Positions 17,610 to 26,442 of a stretch of DNA of 64,000 bases are shown here, in pieces. The stretch comes from Arthrobacter bambusae. GTDB lineage: Bacteria > Actinomycetota > Actinomycetes > Actinomycetales > Micrococcaceae. The stretch lies in NCBI RefSeq assembly GCF_030812595.1, contig NZ_JAUSSZ010000001.1, positions 1 through 64,000 on the forward strand. The letters run 5' to 3'. The notes under the pieces are model-generated. The model did no database searches. It was given only the letters and a program-made list of their open reading frames with translations, and was not told where the DNA came from. The translations under genes were made by a program, and so were the position numbers. The stretch's first letter is position 1. Each line of letters begins with the position of its first letter.

Positions 17610-18905
17610 GTGACCCCGTCTTCCGCCGAGAAGGAACCCGCCGCCCTGGCTGAACTGTCCGCCGACGAAAAGAAGGCGGCTACAGCTGCGAAGCGTGCGG
17701 CAACGCGTGCTGGCAATGCTTCGACTGCAGGTGCAGAGAAGCCGGCACCCAAGAAGCGCGGGCCCAAGCCCGGCGCCAAGGCCGCTGCCGAAGCAGCCAA
17801 CAAGTCGGCCGGCCCCGACGAGGACTCCGAGGAAGAGGCCGAGGATTTTGACGCCGTCGTTCCCGACGAGGCAGAGCTCACGGATGAAGTCGAAGGCGAA
17901 GACGGCAAGAAGCCTGCCGCGACCGGTTCCGGCTTTGTCTATTCCGATGCCGACGATGACGACGCTCCCGTCCAGCAGGTCATGTCCGCCGGCGCCACGG
18001 CCGACCCCGTCAAGGACTACCTGAAGCAGATCGGCAAGGTCGCCCTGCTGAATGCGGAGCAGGAAGTCGATCTTGCGCTCCGCATTGAAGCCGGCCTCTT
18101 CGCCGAAGAGAAGATCAACGCCGATGACGGCTCCATGGACCCGAAGCTCAAGCGTGAACTCGAGTTCATCATCCACGACGGCAAGAGGGCCAAGAACCAC
18201 CTCCTCGAAGCCAACCTGCGCCTCGTGGTCTCCCTGGCCAAGCGCTACACGGGCCGTGGCATGCTGTTCCTGGACCTCATCCAGGAAGGCAACCTGGGCT
18301 TGATCCGCGCAGTGGAGAAGTTCGACTACACCAAGGGCTTCAAGTTCTCCACCTACGCGACCTGGTGGATCCGCCAGGCCATCACCCGCGCCATGGCGGA
18401 CCAGGCCCGGACCATCCGCATTCCGGTGCACATGGTGGAAGTCATCAACAAGCTGGCACGCGTCCAGCGCCAGATGCTGCAGGATCTTGGACGCGAACCT
18501 ACGCCTGAGGAACTGGCCCTGGAGCTGGACATGACCCCCGAAAAGGTCGTTGAAGTCCAGAAGTACGGCCGCGAGCCCATCTCGCTGCACACCCCGCTCG
18601 GCGAGGACGGCGACTCTGAATTCGGTGACCTCATCGAGGACTCCGAAGCTGTTGTGCCTGCGGACGCTGTGAGCTTCACCCTCCTCCAGGAGCAGTTGCA
18701 CTCGGTGCTCGACACACTGTCCGAGCGCGAAGCAGGCGTCGTCGCGATGCGCTTCGGCCTTACCGACGGCCAGCCGAAGACTTTAGACGAAATCGGCAAG
18801 GTCTACGGAGTTACCCGCGAACGCATCCGCCAGATCGAATCCAAGACGATGTCCAAGCTGCGTCACCCCTCGCGTTCGCAGGTTCTGCGCGACTACCTTG
18901 ACTAA
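17610..18905 (+). CDS. sigA: Primary RNA polymerase sigma factor (sigma-70, SigA/HrdB type)
   Basis: The housekeeping sigma factor (431 aa) directs RNA polymerase to most promoters. An N-terminal Lys/Ala- and Asp/Glu-rich extension (about 1-125) is typical of actinobacterial SigA. Region 1.2 starts at [16 protein letters not shown] (about 132), region 2 contains [18 protein letters not shown] and [14 protein letters not shown] (about 249), and region 4 ends with [23 protein letters not shown] (about 398-421). The frame is open from 17559, but the GTG at 17610 is preceded by AGAAAGG at suitable spacing and begins the expected [10 protein letters not shown]. It is followed by a strong hairpin. 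Confidence 0.96.
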   Translation: MTPSSAEKEPAALAELSADEKKAATAAKRAATRAGNASTAGAEKPAPKKRGPKPGAKAAAEAANKSAGPDEDSEEEAEDFDAVVPDEAELTDEVEGEDGKKPAATGSGFVYSDADDDDAPVQQVMSAGATADPVKDYLKQIGKVALLNAEQEVDLALRIEAGLFAEEKINADDGSMDPKLKRELEFIIHDGKRAKNHLLEANLRLVVSLAKRYTGRGMLFLDLIQEGNLGLIRAVEKFDYTKGFKFSTYATWWIRQAITRAMADQARTIRIPVHMVEVINKLARVQRQMLQDLGREPTPEELALELDMTPEKVVEVQKYGREPISLHTPLGEDGDSEFGDLIEDSEAVVPADAVSFTLLQEQLHSVLDTLSEREAGVVAMRFGLTDGQPKTLDEIGKVYGVTRERIRQIESKTMSKLRHPSRSQVLRDYLD

Positions 18906-18954
18906 AGCAACTTGACTGAAGCAACGGACGCCGTGCCCTAACCGGCACTGCCCC

Positions 18955-18998
18955 GCAGGAAGTGGACCCCCGGAATCCTCCGAGGGTCCACTTCCTGC
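18955..18998. terminator. Strong hairpin between convergent sigA and mocR-type genes
   Basis: GCAGGAAGTGGACCC (18955-18969) and GGGTCCACTTCCTGC (18984-18998) form a perfect 15-bp stem. The loop extends into a further CGGA/TCCG stem with one bulged A. It lies 50 nt past the sigA stop and 18 nt from the stop of the convergent gene. Confidence 0.8.
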
Positions 18999-19015
18999 GT
19001 TCAGGGGCTGTTCCG

Positions 19016-20428
19016 TCAGGGGCTGTTCCGTTCGAGGGCTTGTCCCAGGATGCGTGCACCTTCCGGGAAGGCGGCTGGGTTGGGTCCTGCGTAGTTGAGC
19101 CGGATGAATGGTCCCGCCGGCTCGGCCGGAAACCATTCGGAACCCACTGCGATCATGACTCCGGCACTCTCGCAGTCACGGTTCAGCCCCTCAAGGTCCG
19201 TACCGTCGGGCAGGCGAGCCCAGAGGTTCAGGCCGCCCTTGGGAATGAGGCTGAGGTCGGCGCGGGGTGCGTGCTCACGCAGGCTTGCGGCAAGCAGGTC
19301 GCGGCGTGACTGGAGCTGATGGCGGAGGCTGCGAAGATGCGTCAGCCAAGCCGGCTGTGTGACGACATCGAGTGCGGCAGCCTGCAGCAATCCGCTGACA
19401 TACATCGACTCGGCCGCACGGTCGGCAAGGATGCGTTCGCGGGCGGGCCCGCGGGCGATAACGGCGGCAACGCGGATGGCTGGTGAAACGCTTTTCGTGA
19501 GGGAGCGCAGATAGACCACATGGCCGGAGTCGTCATGTGCGGCGACGGGTACCGGCGTCGACGTGATGCCGAAGTCATGGGCCCAGTCGTCCTCGACGAG
19601 GAACGCGCCGAACCGTCGGACGACATCCAGGACTTCTTCCCTCCGACGGGGGGACCATTGGGCTCCAGTGGGGTTGGCATAGTTCGGTTGGGCGTAGAAC
19701 AGCCGCGCACCCGTCTCCTCAAATGCCCTGCCCAATTCTTCGGGATCCGGCCCATCGGATCCGCAGGGAACCGGGACAATGCGGACTCCGGCTTGCGTCG
19801 CGGCCAGGATTGCTCCCCAGTAGCTCGGAGACTCCATGAGCAGCGGCTGCCCGTGCCCTACCAATGCAGTGAAGATGGAGCTGAGGCCGCCCTGGCTGCC
19901 CGGCAGCACAATTACGTCGCTCGGTGTTGGCGGAGTAAGTCCTGCCGGAGTTGCGGAGCCAAGTTCGTGGGCAAACCAGGACTGCAACTCGGGAAGCCCG
20001 GGCACCGGTGGCCGGGACAAGGCAGCGTCGCCGCGGGCCGCGCGGGCGAGGGCGGCTCGCACAAGCCGCTCCGGCAGGAGTTCCCTGTCCGGATACCCCG
20101 CATGGAAAGAAATGGTCGCGTTAGACGTGTCACGCATTGTGGTGGAGGCCGGGCGGGGAGGCGCCTGCGGTGCACGCAGCGCCGCGGTTTGCCAGCCGTA
20201 ATCCGAGGGGCGTGCTGTCCGGACCGCCCGCACGAACGTGCCGACGCCGGGCCGGCTCTCGATCAAGCCCTGCGAGGCGAGCGCTTGCAAGGCTTTCTGC
20301 ACCGTCACAGGGCTGGCCTGGTACTCGGCGACAAGTGACCGGGTGGACGGCAGGCGGGATCCCGGTGCTGCCGCAGCGATCCATTCGCGCAGCTGTGTTG
20401 CAATCCTCGAGCTGCTATCGTTGTTCAT
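19016..20428 (-). CDS. MocR/PdxR-type transcriptional regulator (GntR HTH fused to aminotransferase fold)
   Basis: This 470-aa protein has a winged-helix GntR domain (about 1-70, with RLPSTRSLVAEYQASPVTVQKAL) joined to a type I PLP aminotransferase-like domain (about 105-470). PLP-binding features are Asn/Pro in YANPTG (about 250-255), Asp281 in VEDDW and the Schiff-base Lys312 in SLTKS. The open frame runs on upstream to 20980, antisense to the EamA gene, but homology begins at MNNDSSSRIA. No ribosome site is present; TATTAT lies 5 nt before the ATG. Its ATG overlaps the divergent EamA ATG as CATG, and a 14-bp palindrome lies just upstream, so it likely represses itself and the exporter. Confidence 0.9.
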   Translation of the reverse strand: MNNDSSSRIATQLREWIAAAAPGSRLPSTRSLVAEYQASPVTVQKALQALASQGLIESRPGVGTFVRAVRTARPSDYGWQTAALRAPQAPPRPASTTMRDTSNATISFHAGYPDRELLPERLVRAALARAARGDAALSRPPVPGLPELQSWFAHELGSATPAGLTPPTPSDVIVLPGSQGGLSSIFTALVGHGQPLLMESPSYWGAILAATQAGVRIVPVPCGSDGPDPEELGRAFEETGARLFYAQPNYANPTGAQWSPRRREEVLDVVRRFGAFLVEDDWAHDFGITSTPVPVAAHDDSGHVVYLRSLTKSVSPAIRVAAVIARGPARERILADRAAESMYVSGLLQAAALDVVTQPAWLTHLRSLRHQLQSRRDLLAASLREHAPRADLSLIPKGGLNLWARLPDGTDLEGLNRDCESAGVMIAVGSEWFPAEPAGPFIRLNYAGPNPAAFPEGARILGQALERNSP

Positions 20429-21437
20429 GAGAGATAATAGTAGCGCTACTACGATTTTTCGCCCAGTGATACCATCCCGCTCTGCACCTGGCCTTTGGTG
20501 GGGCCTTCTAGGAGTAGCGGCGTTCTCGTTCACTGTTCCCTTCACCCGGGTGGCGGTTGGTGGCCTGTCGCCCTTGTTCATCGGCGCGGGCCGTGCCGTC
20601 GTCGCGGCAATACTCGCCGCATCCGCCCTCGCGCTCACAAGGCAGCGCCTTCCTCGAGGAAGGCAATGGGCACGCCTGGCCTTGGTTGCCGCCGGGATTG
20701 TTGTCGGTTTCCCCCTGCTCACCTCGTACGCACTCACGACGGCGCCTGCCAGCCACGGTGCCGTCGTCATCGCCTTGTTGCCGGCAGCAACGGCAACCGC
20801 CGCAGTGCTCCGTGGACGCGAGCATCCGTCTGTCGCTTTCTGGCTGGTCACAGCCGTTGGGGCTGCTGCGGCCATGGCATTCGCCCTCGCCCAGTCCGGC
20901 AACCCACTGCAATCCGGCGGGTTCGGGCAAACTGGCTGGGCGGACGTACTCCTGCTCGGTGCCGTCGGCGCTGCGGCCATCGGTTACGCGGAGGGCGGCC
21001 TGCTCGCCCGCGAACTCGGCGCATGGCAGACCGTATCCTGGGCGCTCGTCCTGGCACTGCCCCTTATGGCCGCCCTGACAACGCTCTCCATGACCCAGCA
21101 CCCGCCGGCGGCCTCAGCAGTCCAATGGGCTGCTTTCGCTTACCTCGGAGTCGTCAGCATGTTCTTCGGCTTCTTCGCCTGGTACCGGGGGCTCGCCATC
21201 GGGCCCATGGCGAAGGTCAGCCAAATACAACTCGTCCAGCCGGTCCTGAGCATTTGCTGGGCGGGGCTGCTGCTCGGCGAATCCCTGGACTGGACCACAG
21301 CCATCGGTGGACTGGCCGTTATCGTTTGCGCCGGGGCGGCAGTCAGGGTCCGGCTCCAGCCGGAGCCCGCGCAACAGAATCGCCGGGAATCACCGGAACG
21401 CCGGGATCACCAGCCACCACAACCAGCCGCACGATAG
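20427..21437 (+). CDS. EamA/DMT family exporter
   Basis: This 336-aa inner-membrane protein has about ten helices in two EamA repeats. Landmarks are WWGLLGVAAFSFTVPFTRVA at the start of repeat 1 and a repeat-2 end with FFAWYRGLAIGPMAKVSQIQLVQPVLS. Such proteins export amino acids or other small metabolites. The first in-frame ATG (20427) overlaps the divergent regulator start. Because the shared operator and promoter lie downstream of it, the GTG at 20466 is a serious alternative start (323 aa). Neither has a ribosome site. The PaiB-like gene follows after 13 nt, so the two probably form an operon. Confidence 0.83.
   Translation: MRDNSSATTIFRPVIPSRSAPGLWWGLLGVAAFSFTVPFTRVAVGGLSPLFIGAGRAVVAAILAASALALTRQRLPRGRQWARLALVAAGIVVGFPLLTSYALTTAPASHGAVVIALLPAATATAAVLRGREHPSVAFWLVTAVGAAAAMAFALAQSGNPLQSGGFGQTGWADVLLLGAVGAAAIGYAEGGLLARELGAWQTVSWALVLALPLMAALTTLSMTQHPPAASAVQWAAFAYLGVVSMFFGFFAWYRGLAIGPMAKVSQIQLVQPVLSICWAGLLLGESLDWTTAIGGLAVIVCAGAAVRVRLQPEPAQQNRRESPERRDHQPPQPAAR
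20434..20439 (-). promoter_or_regulatory. -10 box of the MocR-type gene (leaderless)
   Basis: TATTAT on the minus strand is 5 nt from the ATG at 20428, with no ribosome site. A weak -35, GCGAAA, lies 17 nt upstream, and the palindrome occupies the spacer. Confidence 0.45.
20438..20451. promoter_or_regulatory. Perfect 14-bp palindrome, probable MocR operator
   Basis: TAGTAGCGCTACTA is a perfect inverted repeat located 10 nt upstream of the regulator start, between its -10 and -35 positions. Its position suggests autoregulation and control of the divergent exporter operon (inference). Confidence 0.55.
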
Positions 21438-21450
21438 GAAGAATGGAACC

Positions 21451-22074
21451 ATGTACATCCCAGCGCATTTCGCAGCCGGACCCGAGCTCCTCAGCGAGCT
21501 CCTCGCACAGCCAGGCGCGGCGAATCTGGTCACGATGACGTCGCAAGGCCTGCTGGCGACGTTCCTGCCGCTCGTCTACGATCCCTCGGTTGGCGAACAC
21601 GGCGCGCTCCACGGACATCTCGCCAGAACCAATCTGCAATCGTCCGAGCCGCCGATCGGAGAATCACTCGTGATCATCCAGGGCGCGGACGCCTACATTT
21701 CGCCCTCCTGGTACGCATCGAAGGCAGAGCATGGACGGGTCGTCCCGACGTGGAACTACTCCACTGCCCACGTGTACGGCAGGCTTGCCGTCCATGACGA
21801 TGCGACGTGGCTCGGGAACCATGTCAGGCGGCTGACGGACCTCCACGAAGCCCGTTTCGAGCGGCCGTGGTCCGTGGACGACGCGCCGGAGCGCTACGTC
21901 TCCGGCCAGTTGCGCGCCATCGTCGGCATCGAGCTGGTTATCACCCGCATCGAAGCCAAGGCCAAACTGAGCCAGAACAGGCCTGGCAAAGATATCGAAG
22001 GGGTCCTGGCCGGGCTTGATGCCCAAGGACATCATCAGGTCGCCGCCGACGTATCCAAAGCCAGGCAGGAGTGA
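21451..22074 (+). CDS. PaiB-like FMN-binding protein
   Basis: This 207-aa protein belongs to the PaiB/FMN-binding split-barrel family, named as negative regulators of protease and sporulation genes in Bacillus. Family motifs include MYIPAHF at the start, HGHLARTN, and the YISPSWYASK and VPTWNYSTAHVYG segments that line the flavin site. The ATG at 21451 is chosen because homology starts there and AGGAA lies upstream; the frame is open from 21307, inside the exporter gene. It is the last gene of the EamA-PaiB pair and is followed by a strong terminator. Its molecular role is not settled. Confidence 0.88.
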   Translation: MYIPAHFAAGPELLSELLAQPGAANLVTMTSQGLLATFLPLVYDPSVGEHGALHGHLARTNLQSSEPPIGESLVIIQGADAYISPSWYASKAEHGRVVPTWNYSTAHVYGRLAVHDDATWLGNHVRRLTDLHEARFERPWSVDDAPERYVSGQLRAIVGIELVITRIEAKAKLSQNRPGKDIEGVLAGLDAQGHHQVAADVSKARQE

Positions 22075-22103
22075 CGGCGCCGCGGCGCCCCCATGGATGA
22101 CGC

Positions 22104-22137
22104 AGCAAGGCCCCCTCCGTCCGGAGGGGGCCTTGCT
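22104..22137. terminator. Terminator downstream of the EamA-PaiB operon
   Basis: AGCAAGGCCCCCTCC (22104-22118) pairs with GGAGGGGGCCTTGCT (22123-22137), a 15-bp perfect stem with a GTCC loop. It separates this operon from the convergent small gene at 22188-22409. Confidence 0.85.
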
Positions 22138-22187
22138 GTCTCTGTGAAATTATGTGAGCCGAGCGGCCGCTGGGGCCGCATGGATGG

Positions 22188-22409
22188 CTAGTCGGCCAGG
22201 ACGGGTTCCTTCTCCTGAAGGCGGGCCGTCTCGTCATGCCAGTCCGAGGTCATCGGCCGAAGCGTGGCCTCTACTGCACGTGCGTGGTGGCCGCAGAAAA
22301 GCAGCTCACCGCCGGAGGACTCGAGTACAACGCGGACATATGCCTGGGCCCCGCAACGATCGCACCGGTCGAGTGCATTGAGTGTGCGGTCTGCAACTGC
22401 TGTTGTCAT
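22188..22409 (-). CDS. DUF7455-like small zinc-ribbon protein
   Basis: This 73-aa protein starts MTTAVADRTLNALDRCDRCGAQAYV and has a CDRCG pair followed by FCGHHAR, a CxxC...CxHH arrangement suited to one zinc ion. Such proteins (DUF7455) are common in actinobacteria and have no known function. The start at 22409 is fixed by AAGGAGG 6 nt upstream; the open frame extends further up without a ribosome site. It is divergent from the topoisomerase B gene. Confidence 0.82.
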   Translation of the reverse strand: MTTAVADRTLNALDRCDRCGAQAYVRVVLESSGGELLFCGHHARAVEATLRPMTSDWHDETARLQEKEPVLAD

Positions 22410-22631
22410 GTTCGGCCTCCTTAGTAGTTCTGTGTATCCATATAACCAGCATTCGAAGCAAAACCATGGCAAGGATGGGTCACGTTCGCTGTCCGCGTAT
22501 CACATGTGCGTAACACCGGGAAGTGGCGTGCAGCACGATTGGGAGTGGCAGCTCTCGTCCGGCCTCCGGGGCAGCTAGCCTAGGAGGAGTGTTTTTTGCC
22601 TCTGTAACACCCCCGAAGGAGCGCCCCGCCC

Positions 22632-24740
22632 GTGGCACCGAGTTCTGAATACAACGCCCGGCACCTTTCAGTTTTGGAAGGCCTGGAGGCGGTCCGCAAA
22701 CGTCCGGGCATGTACATCGGTTCCACCGACTCACGCGGCCTCATGCACTGCTTGTGGGAGATCATCGACAACTCGGTGGACGAAGCGCTGGCGGGCTTCG
22801 GCCACGACATCCAGATCATCCTGCACGCGGACAATTCGGTGGAAATCCACGACGACGGCCGCGGCATCCCGGTGGACCTGGAACCCAAGACCGGGCTCAC
22901 CGGCGTCGAAGTTGTCTTCACCAAACTGCACGCAGGCGGAAAGTTCGGCGGCGGCTCCTACACGGCTTCCGGCGGTCTGCACGGCGTGGGCGCGTCCGTA
23001 GTGAACGCGCTCTCCTCCCGTCTTGACGTGCAGGTGGACCGCGGCGGGAAGACGTACCAAATGTCTTTCCGGCGGGGGGAGCCCGGACGGTTCAAGGACA
23101 CCGGCTCGAAGCCCAGCCCGTCGTCAGTCTTCGAACCGTTCGTCGAGAACTCGGTGCTCGACGTCGTGGGCAAGGCCAAGCGGGGCGTCACCGGTACCCG
23201 CATCCGTTACTGGGCAGACCGGCAGATCTTCACCCCGGACGCGAAGTTCTCCTACGAGGATCTTGCGGCGCGCGCCCGGCAAACGTCATTCCTTGTTCCG
23301 GGCCTCAAGCTCACGGTGCGCGACGAGCGCCGGCTCCCAGGTACGCCCGGCGAAAACGGGCCTCATCAAGAGGTCTTTCATCACGACGGCGGCATTTCCG
23401 AGTTCGTCGACTTCCTGGCCGTGGATTCCGGGGTTACCGATATTTGGCGGCTCCACGGTGCCGGCAAGTTCAAGGAGACCGTTCCGGTCCTTGACGAAAA
23501 CGGGCACAGCAAAATCGCCGAAGTGGAACGCGACTGTGAAGTGGACATCGCGCTGCGCTGGGGGATCGGGTACGAAACCACCATGCGGAGCTTCGTCAAC
23601 ATCATCGCCACGCCTAAGGGCGGTACCCACCAGGCGGGCTTCGAGCAGGCCCTCCTGAAGACCTTCCGCAAGGCCGTCGAAACGAACGCGCGCAAGCTCA
23701 AAGCGGGCAACGACAAGATTGAGAAGGATGACGTCCTGGCGGGCCTCACGGCGGTGCTGACGGTCCGCTTGGCAGAGCCGCAATTCGAAGGCCAGACCAA
23801 GGAGATCCTGGGCACTTCGGCCGTCAAGGCGATCGTTGCCAGGGTGGTCGAGCAGGAAATCACGGCGCGCCTGAACTCGGCGAACCGCAACGACAAGGCC
23901 CAGGCGGCACTGCTGCTTGAGAAGGTCGTCAGCGAGATGAAGTCCCGCATCTCAGCCCGCGTCCATAAGGAAACGCAGCGGCGGAAGAATGCGCTCGAAA
24001 CGTCGTCGATGCCCACCAAGCTGGCAGACTGCCGGACGGACGACGTCGGACGCTCCGAGCTGTTCATCGTCGAAGGCGACTCGGCCCTTGGCACCGCAAA
24101 GCTGGCGCGGTCCTCGGACTTCCAAGCGTTGCTGCCGATCCGAGGGAAGATCCTGAACGTGCAGAAGGCCTCGGTGGGGGACATGCTCTCCAACGCGGAG
24201 TGCGCTGCCCTCATCCAGGTAGTGGGTGCCGGTTCGGGCCGGAGCTTTGACATTGACGCCGCCCGTTACGGCAAGGTGATCCTGATGACCGACGCGGACG
24301 TCGACGGCGCGCACATCCGTACGCTGCTGCTCACCTTGTTCTTCCGGTACATGCGTCCGATGATCGACGAGGGCCGGGTATATGCGGCAGTTCCGCCGTT
24401 GCACCGGGTGGAAGTCATCAACGCCGGCCAGAAGGCCAACGAGATGATCTACACGTACTCGGAAGCCGAACTGCACGTCCTGCTCGCCAGGCTCGCCAAG
24501 GAGGGCAAGCGCTACAAAGAGCCGATCCAGCGCTACAAGGGCCTGGGTGAAATGGACGCCGAGCAGCTCGCGGAGACCACCATGGATCCGCGCCACCGCA
24601 CCCTCCGCAAGGTGGGGATTGAGAACGCCAAGATGGCGGAGGACACTTTTGACCTGCTGATGGGATCGGACGTCGCCCCGCGCAAGGACTTCATCATTGC
24701 CGGCGCTGCGGACCTGGACCGGGAGCGCATCGACGCGTGA
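22632..24740 (+). CDS. parE: Type IIA DNA topoisomerase subunit B (ParE/GyrB-like)
   Basis: This 702-aa ATPase subunit of a DNA gyrase/topoisomerase IV has an N-terminal GHKL ATPase with EIIDNSVDEA, DDGRGIPVD and GGLHGVGASVVNAL. A transducer domain follows, then a TOPRIM domain with IVEGDSA and DADVDGAHIRTLLL, and a C-terminal GLGEMDAEQL segment. With the A subunit at 34911-37448 it probably makes a second enzyme beside the gyrase normally encoded near dnaA; hence ParE. The GTG at 22632 has AAGGAG upstream with slightly long spacing. Similar pairs lie near sigA in other actinobacteria. Confidence 0.9.
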   Translation: MAPSSEYNARHLSVLEGLEAVRKRPGMYIGSTDSRGLMHCLWEIIDNSVDEALAGFGHDIQIILHADNSVEIHDDGRGIPVDLEPKTGLTGVEVVFTKLHAGGKFGGGSYTASGGLHGVGASVVNALSSRLDVQVDRGGKTYQMSFRRGEPGRFKDTGSKPSPSSVFEPFVENSVLDVVGKAKRGVTGTRIRYWADRQIFTPDAKFSYEDLAARARQTSFLVPGLKLTVRDERRLPGTPGENGPHQEVFHHDGGISEFVDFLAVDSGVTDIWRLHGAGKFKETVPVLDENGHSKIAEVERDCEVDIALRWGIGYETTMRSFVNIIATPKGGTHQAGFEQALLKTFRKAVETNARKLKAGNDKIEKDDVLAGLTAVLTVRLAEPQFEGQTKEILGTSAVKAIVARVVEQEITARLNSANRNDKAQAALLLEKVVSEMKSRISARVHKETQRRKNALETSSMPTKLADCRTDDVGRSELFIVEGDSALGTAKLARSSDFQALLPIRGKILNVQKASVGDMLSNAECAALIQVVGAGSGRSFDIDAARYGKVILMTDADVDGAHIRTLLLTLFFRYMRPMIDEGRVYAAVPPLHRVEVINAGQKANEMIYTYSEAELHVLLARLAKEGKRYKEPIQRYKGLGEMDAEQLAETTMDPRHRTLRKVGIENAKMAEDTFDLLMGSDVAPRKDFIIAGAADLDRERIDA

Positions 24741-24771
24741 TTCCGGCCGGACATGCCCCCTCCCGGGACTA

Positions 24772-24804
24772 GGCAGTGGACATAGCGGGATTATGTCCAT
24801 TGCC
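24772..24804. terminator. Long imperfect hairpin between parE and the M56 protease gene
   Basis: GGCAGTGGACATA (24772-24784) pairs with TATGTCCATTGCC (24792-24804) with one G-U pair. The stem continues outward, imperfectly, through flanking CCCGGG segments. It lies 32 nt past the parE stop and can serve both convergent genes. A separate perfect palindrome CCGGACATGTCCGG lies at 24816-24829. Confidence 0.7.
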
Positions 24805-24838
24805 TGCTCCCGGGGCCGGACATGTCCGGAGGCCTGGT

Positions 24839-25831
24839 TCAGCCCAGCAGACCCGGCACGATCAGCAGGCCTGTCGGAACCGCGAGCAACATGGCCGAAG
24901 CCGCAAGTACTAAAGCGCGCTGGGCTGCCGGAAGCGGCGGCCTGGGTGAGAGCAGCCGGCTGACGCGTGACGCCGTCGTACGCGGTGAATCGGCGCCCCC
25001 GGTGCCGCTCAAAGAGCTGGCGTCCGGGGAAGTGTCCTGCCCGCTTGTTCCGTGAGGCGCGAGGTGGTCCACGGGACGCGCGGAGCCGCTGGCCACGATC
25101 GCGATGGCCTTGATGAGCGTTCCCTTGCTCTCGGTACGCAGGGCGACATCATCGGCAAGCATTTCGATCAGCGAGTTGACCGCAACCTGGGCGAGCCGAG
25201 TGGTGGGAAACCACGGCAGTGCCTGGCGCCACGCCGCGAAGGCCCACAAGAGAAGGTCGTGGCGTTGCGAGAGGTGGGCATTTTCGTGAATAAGGACGGC
25301 CCTGAGCTCGGTGGGCTCCAAGGCTGCCATCAGGCCGTCGGAGAGGACGGTCACTGACCTCGCGCCGCCGGGCAGGCAATATGCAACGGGGGAGTCGTGG
25401 TTGATGACCACGGTGCCGGATCCGTCCCCGGACGGTGAGGCCAGAAGAGCGAGGAGTTCGCGGTGCCTCCGCCGCTGCCGCTCGATCTTCACGTAGGTGA
25501 GCAGAAGGGTGAACACGAGATGGGCGCTCAGCAGCGCCGCGGCGGACAAAGCGAACAAGTGCCAGAAGCCCAGTGCCGTAGTGGGCTCGTTGTGAAGGAC
25601 CATGCCTGCCAAGGCACGCAAGCCCGCAAGGAGGTTGTCGCCGATGGGCTCAAGCCCGTAGACGAGCATGGCCCCGATCATGGACAGGCCACCCGCGAGT
25701 GCGATGGCTTGCCAGAGGACCATCGCCATGAAGGGGGCGCGCGAGGGCCACTCGGCGCGCGACAAGAGGACAGGAACCGGCCAAGCCAGCACCAAAGCCA
25801 GGACCGCCAGAGAATATGAGGTCCAGAACAT
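24839..25831 (-). CDS. M56 family membrane metalloprotease (BlaR1-like, without sensor domain)
   Basis: This 330-aa membrane zinc protease has three helices in the first 110 residues, a cytoplasmic catalytic part with the zincin motif HENAH (His182, Glu183, His186), a distal ligand Glu223 in EMLADD, and a final C-terminal helix (about 308-328). In BlaR1/MecR1 such a domain is followed by an extracellular penicillin-binding sensor; here the protein stops, as in the short mycobacterial BlaR homologue. It lies 6 nt downstream of the BlaI gene, so it is the likely partner that inactivates that repressor. The signal it senses is unknown. Confidence 0.87.
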   Translation of the reverse strand: MFWTSYSLAVLALVLAWPVPVLLSRAEWPSRAPFMAMVLWQAIALAGGLSMIGAMLVYGLEPIGDNLLAGLRALAGMVLHNEPTTALGFWHLFALSAAALLSAHLVFTLLLTYVKIERQRRRHRELLALLASPSGDGSGTVVINHDSPVAYCLPGGARSVTVLSDGLMAALEPTELRAVLIHENAHLSQRHDLLLWAFAAWRQALPWFPTTRLAQVAVNSLIEMLADDVALRTESKGTLIKAIAIVASGSARPVDHLAPHGTSGQDTSPDASSLSGTGGADSPRTTASRVSRLLSPRPPLPAAQRALVLAASAMLLAVPTGLLIVPGLLG

Positions 25832-25837
25832 GGGGGC

Positions 25838-26224
25838 TTAGTCTTGGCCGAGCAGCTTGCGCAGCGTGGCAGCTTCACTTTCGCTCACGGAACCGATGAA
25901 CCGGGCAAGCACGGCTTCGCGGTCCGGAGCAGAGCCCAAGGCCTCATGCATGAGGTCCGCAGTGTGGTCCGCGCGGCTCGAAACAGCCTGGTAGCGGTGC
26001 GGGCGGGTGCCGCGTTCGCGCTCTACGAGGCCCTTCTTCTCAAGGCGGGACAAGACCGTCAGCACCGTAGTGACAGCGAGGTCCTTGCCCTGGTGTCCGG
26101 CAATGCCATCGGTGGCGGCAGAATCCTGCGCCAGCAGGTCACGGAGTTTGTTGGCTGTCGCAGCCTCCTGGCCCGCCCAAAGGAGATCCATGACCGCCCG
26201 TTCCAGTTCGCCAAGACTTGCCAT
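25838..26224 (-). CDS. blaI: BlaI/MecI/CopY family transcriptional repressor
   Basis: This 128-aa winged-helix repressor reads MASLGELERAVMDLLW at the N-terminus and VTTVLTVLSRLEKKGLVERERG in the recognition helix and wing, followed by a C-terminal dimerisation helix region. Such proteins bind TACA/TGTA-containing palindromes and are removed by proteolysis through an M56 partner, encoded directly downstream. An alternative ATG at 26293 would add 23 poorly conserved residues. It is divergent from cydA; three palindromes in the 285-nt gap (26327-26343, 26415-26431, 26441-26457) are good operator candidates, one placed to repress blaI itself and two to repress cydA. Confidence 0.88.
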   Translation of the reverse strand: MASLGELERAVMDLLWAGQEAATANKLRDLLAQDSAATDGIAGHQGKDLAVTTVLTVLSRLEKKGLVERERGTRPHRYQAVSSRADHTADLMHEALGSAPDREAVLARFIGSVSESEAATLRKLLGQD

Positions 26225-26326
26225 CAACGCATCCCTACTTTCCGCACTGCCCTGCCCCTGCGTGAGCCCCGGGTCAGTGCGACGATCCAACATTCCACGT
26301 TCAATCTACCGCTTTTCAAGCGGCGA

Positions 26327-26343
26327 TTCTACGTGAAGTAGAA
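26327..26343. promoter_or_regulatory. BlaI-type operator (box 1, blaI side)
   Basis: TTCTACGTGAAGTAGAA has 17 bp and one mismatch between its arms. On the minus strand it contains TAGAAT, a 5-of-6 match to a -10 box, so it may overlap the blaI promoter and mediate autorepression. Confidence 0.65.
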
Positions 26344-26412
26344 CATGCGGAGCGGCGTGTCCTTGCGGCACTGTGACGCCACTGGAAGAGTGGTGAGCAC
26401 ATTGCAGGGGAT

Positions 26413-26442
26413 TGTTCTACACTGTGTAGAAGAAAATATTTT
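26413..26442 (+). promoter_or_regulatory. Candidate cydA promoter
   Basis: TTGTTC (26413-26418) and TATTTT (26437-26442) are 18 nt apart. Transcription would begin near 26449. Box 2 covers the spacer and box 3 covers the start site. An alternative pair is TTGCAG (26402) with TGTAGA (26425). Confidence 0.4.
26415..26431. promoter_or_regulatory. BlaI-type operator (box 2, cydA side)
   Basis: TTCTACACTGTGTAGAA has perfect 8-bp arms around a central T, and contains TACA...TGTA, the half-site pair typical of BlaI/CopY regulators. Its centre (26423) is 26 bp from that of box 3. Confidence 0.7.

Noticed and set aside
20429..20980. Upstream extension of the MocR-type regulator frame
   Set aside because: It would run antisense through the exporter gene; regulator homology and the -10 box both place the start at 20428.
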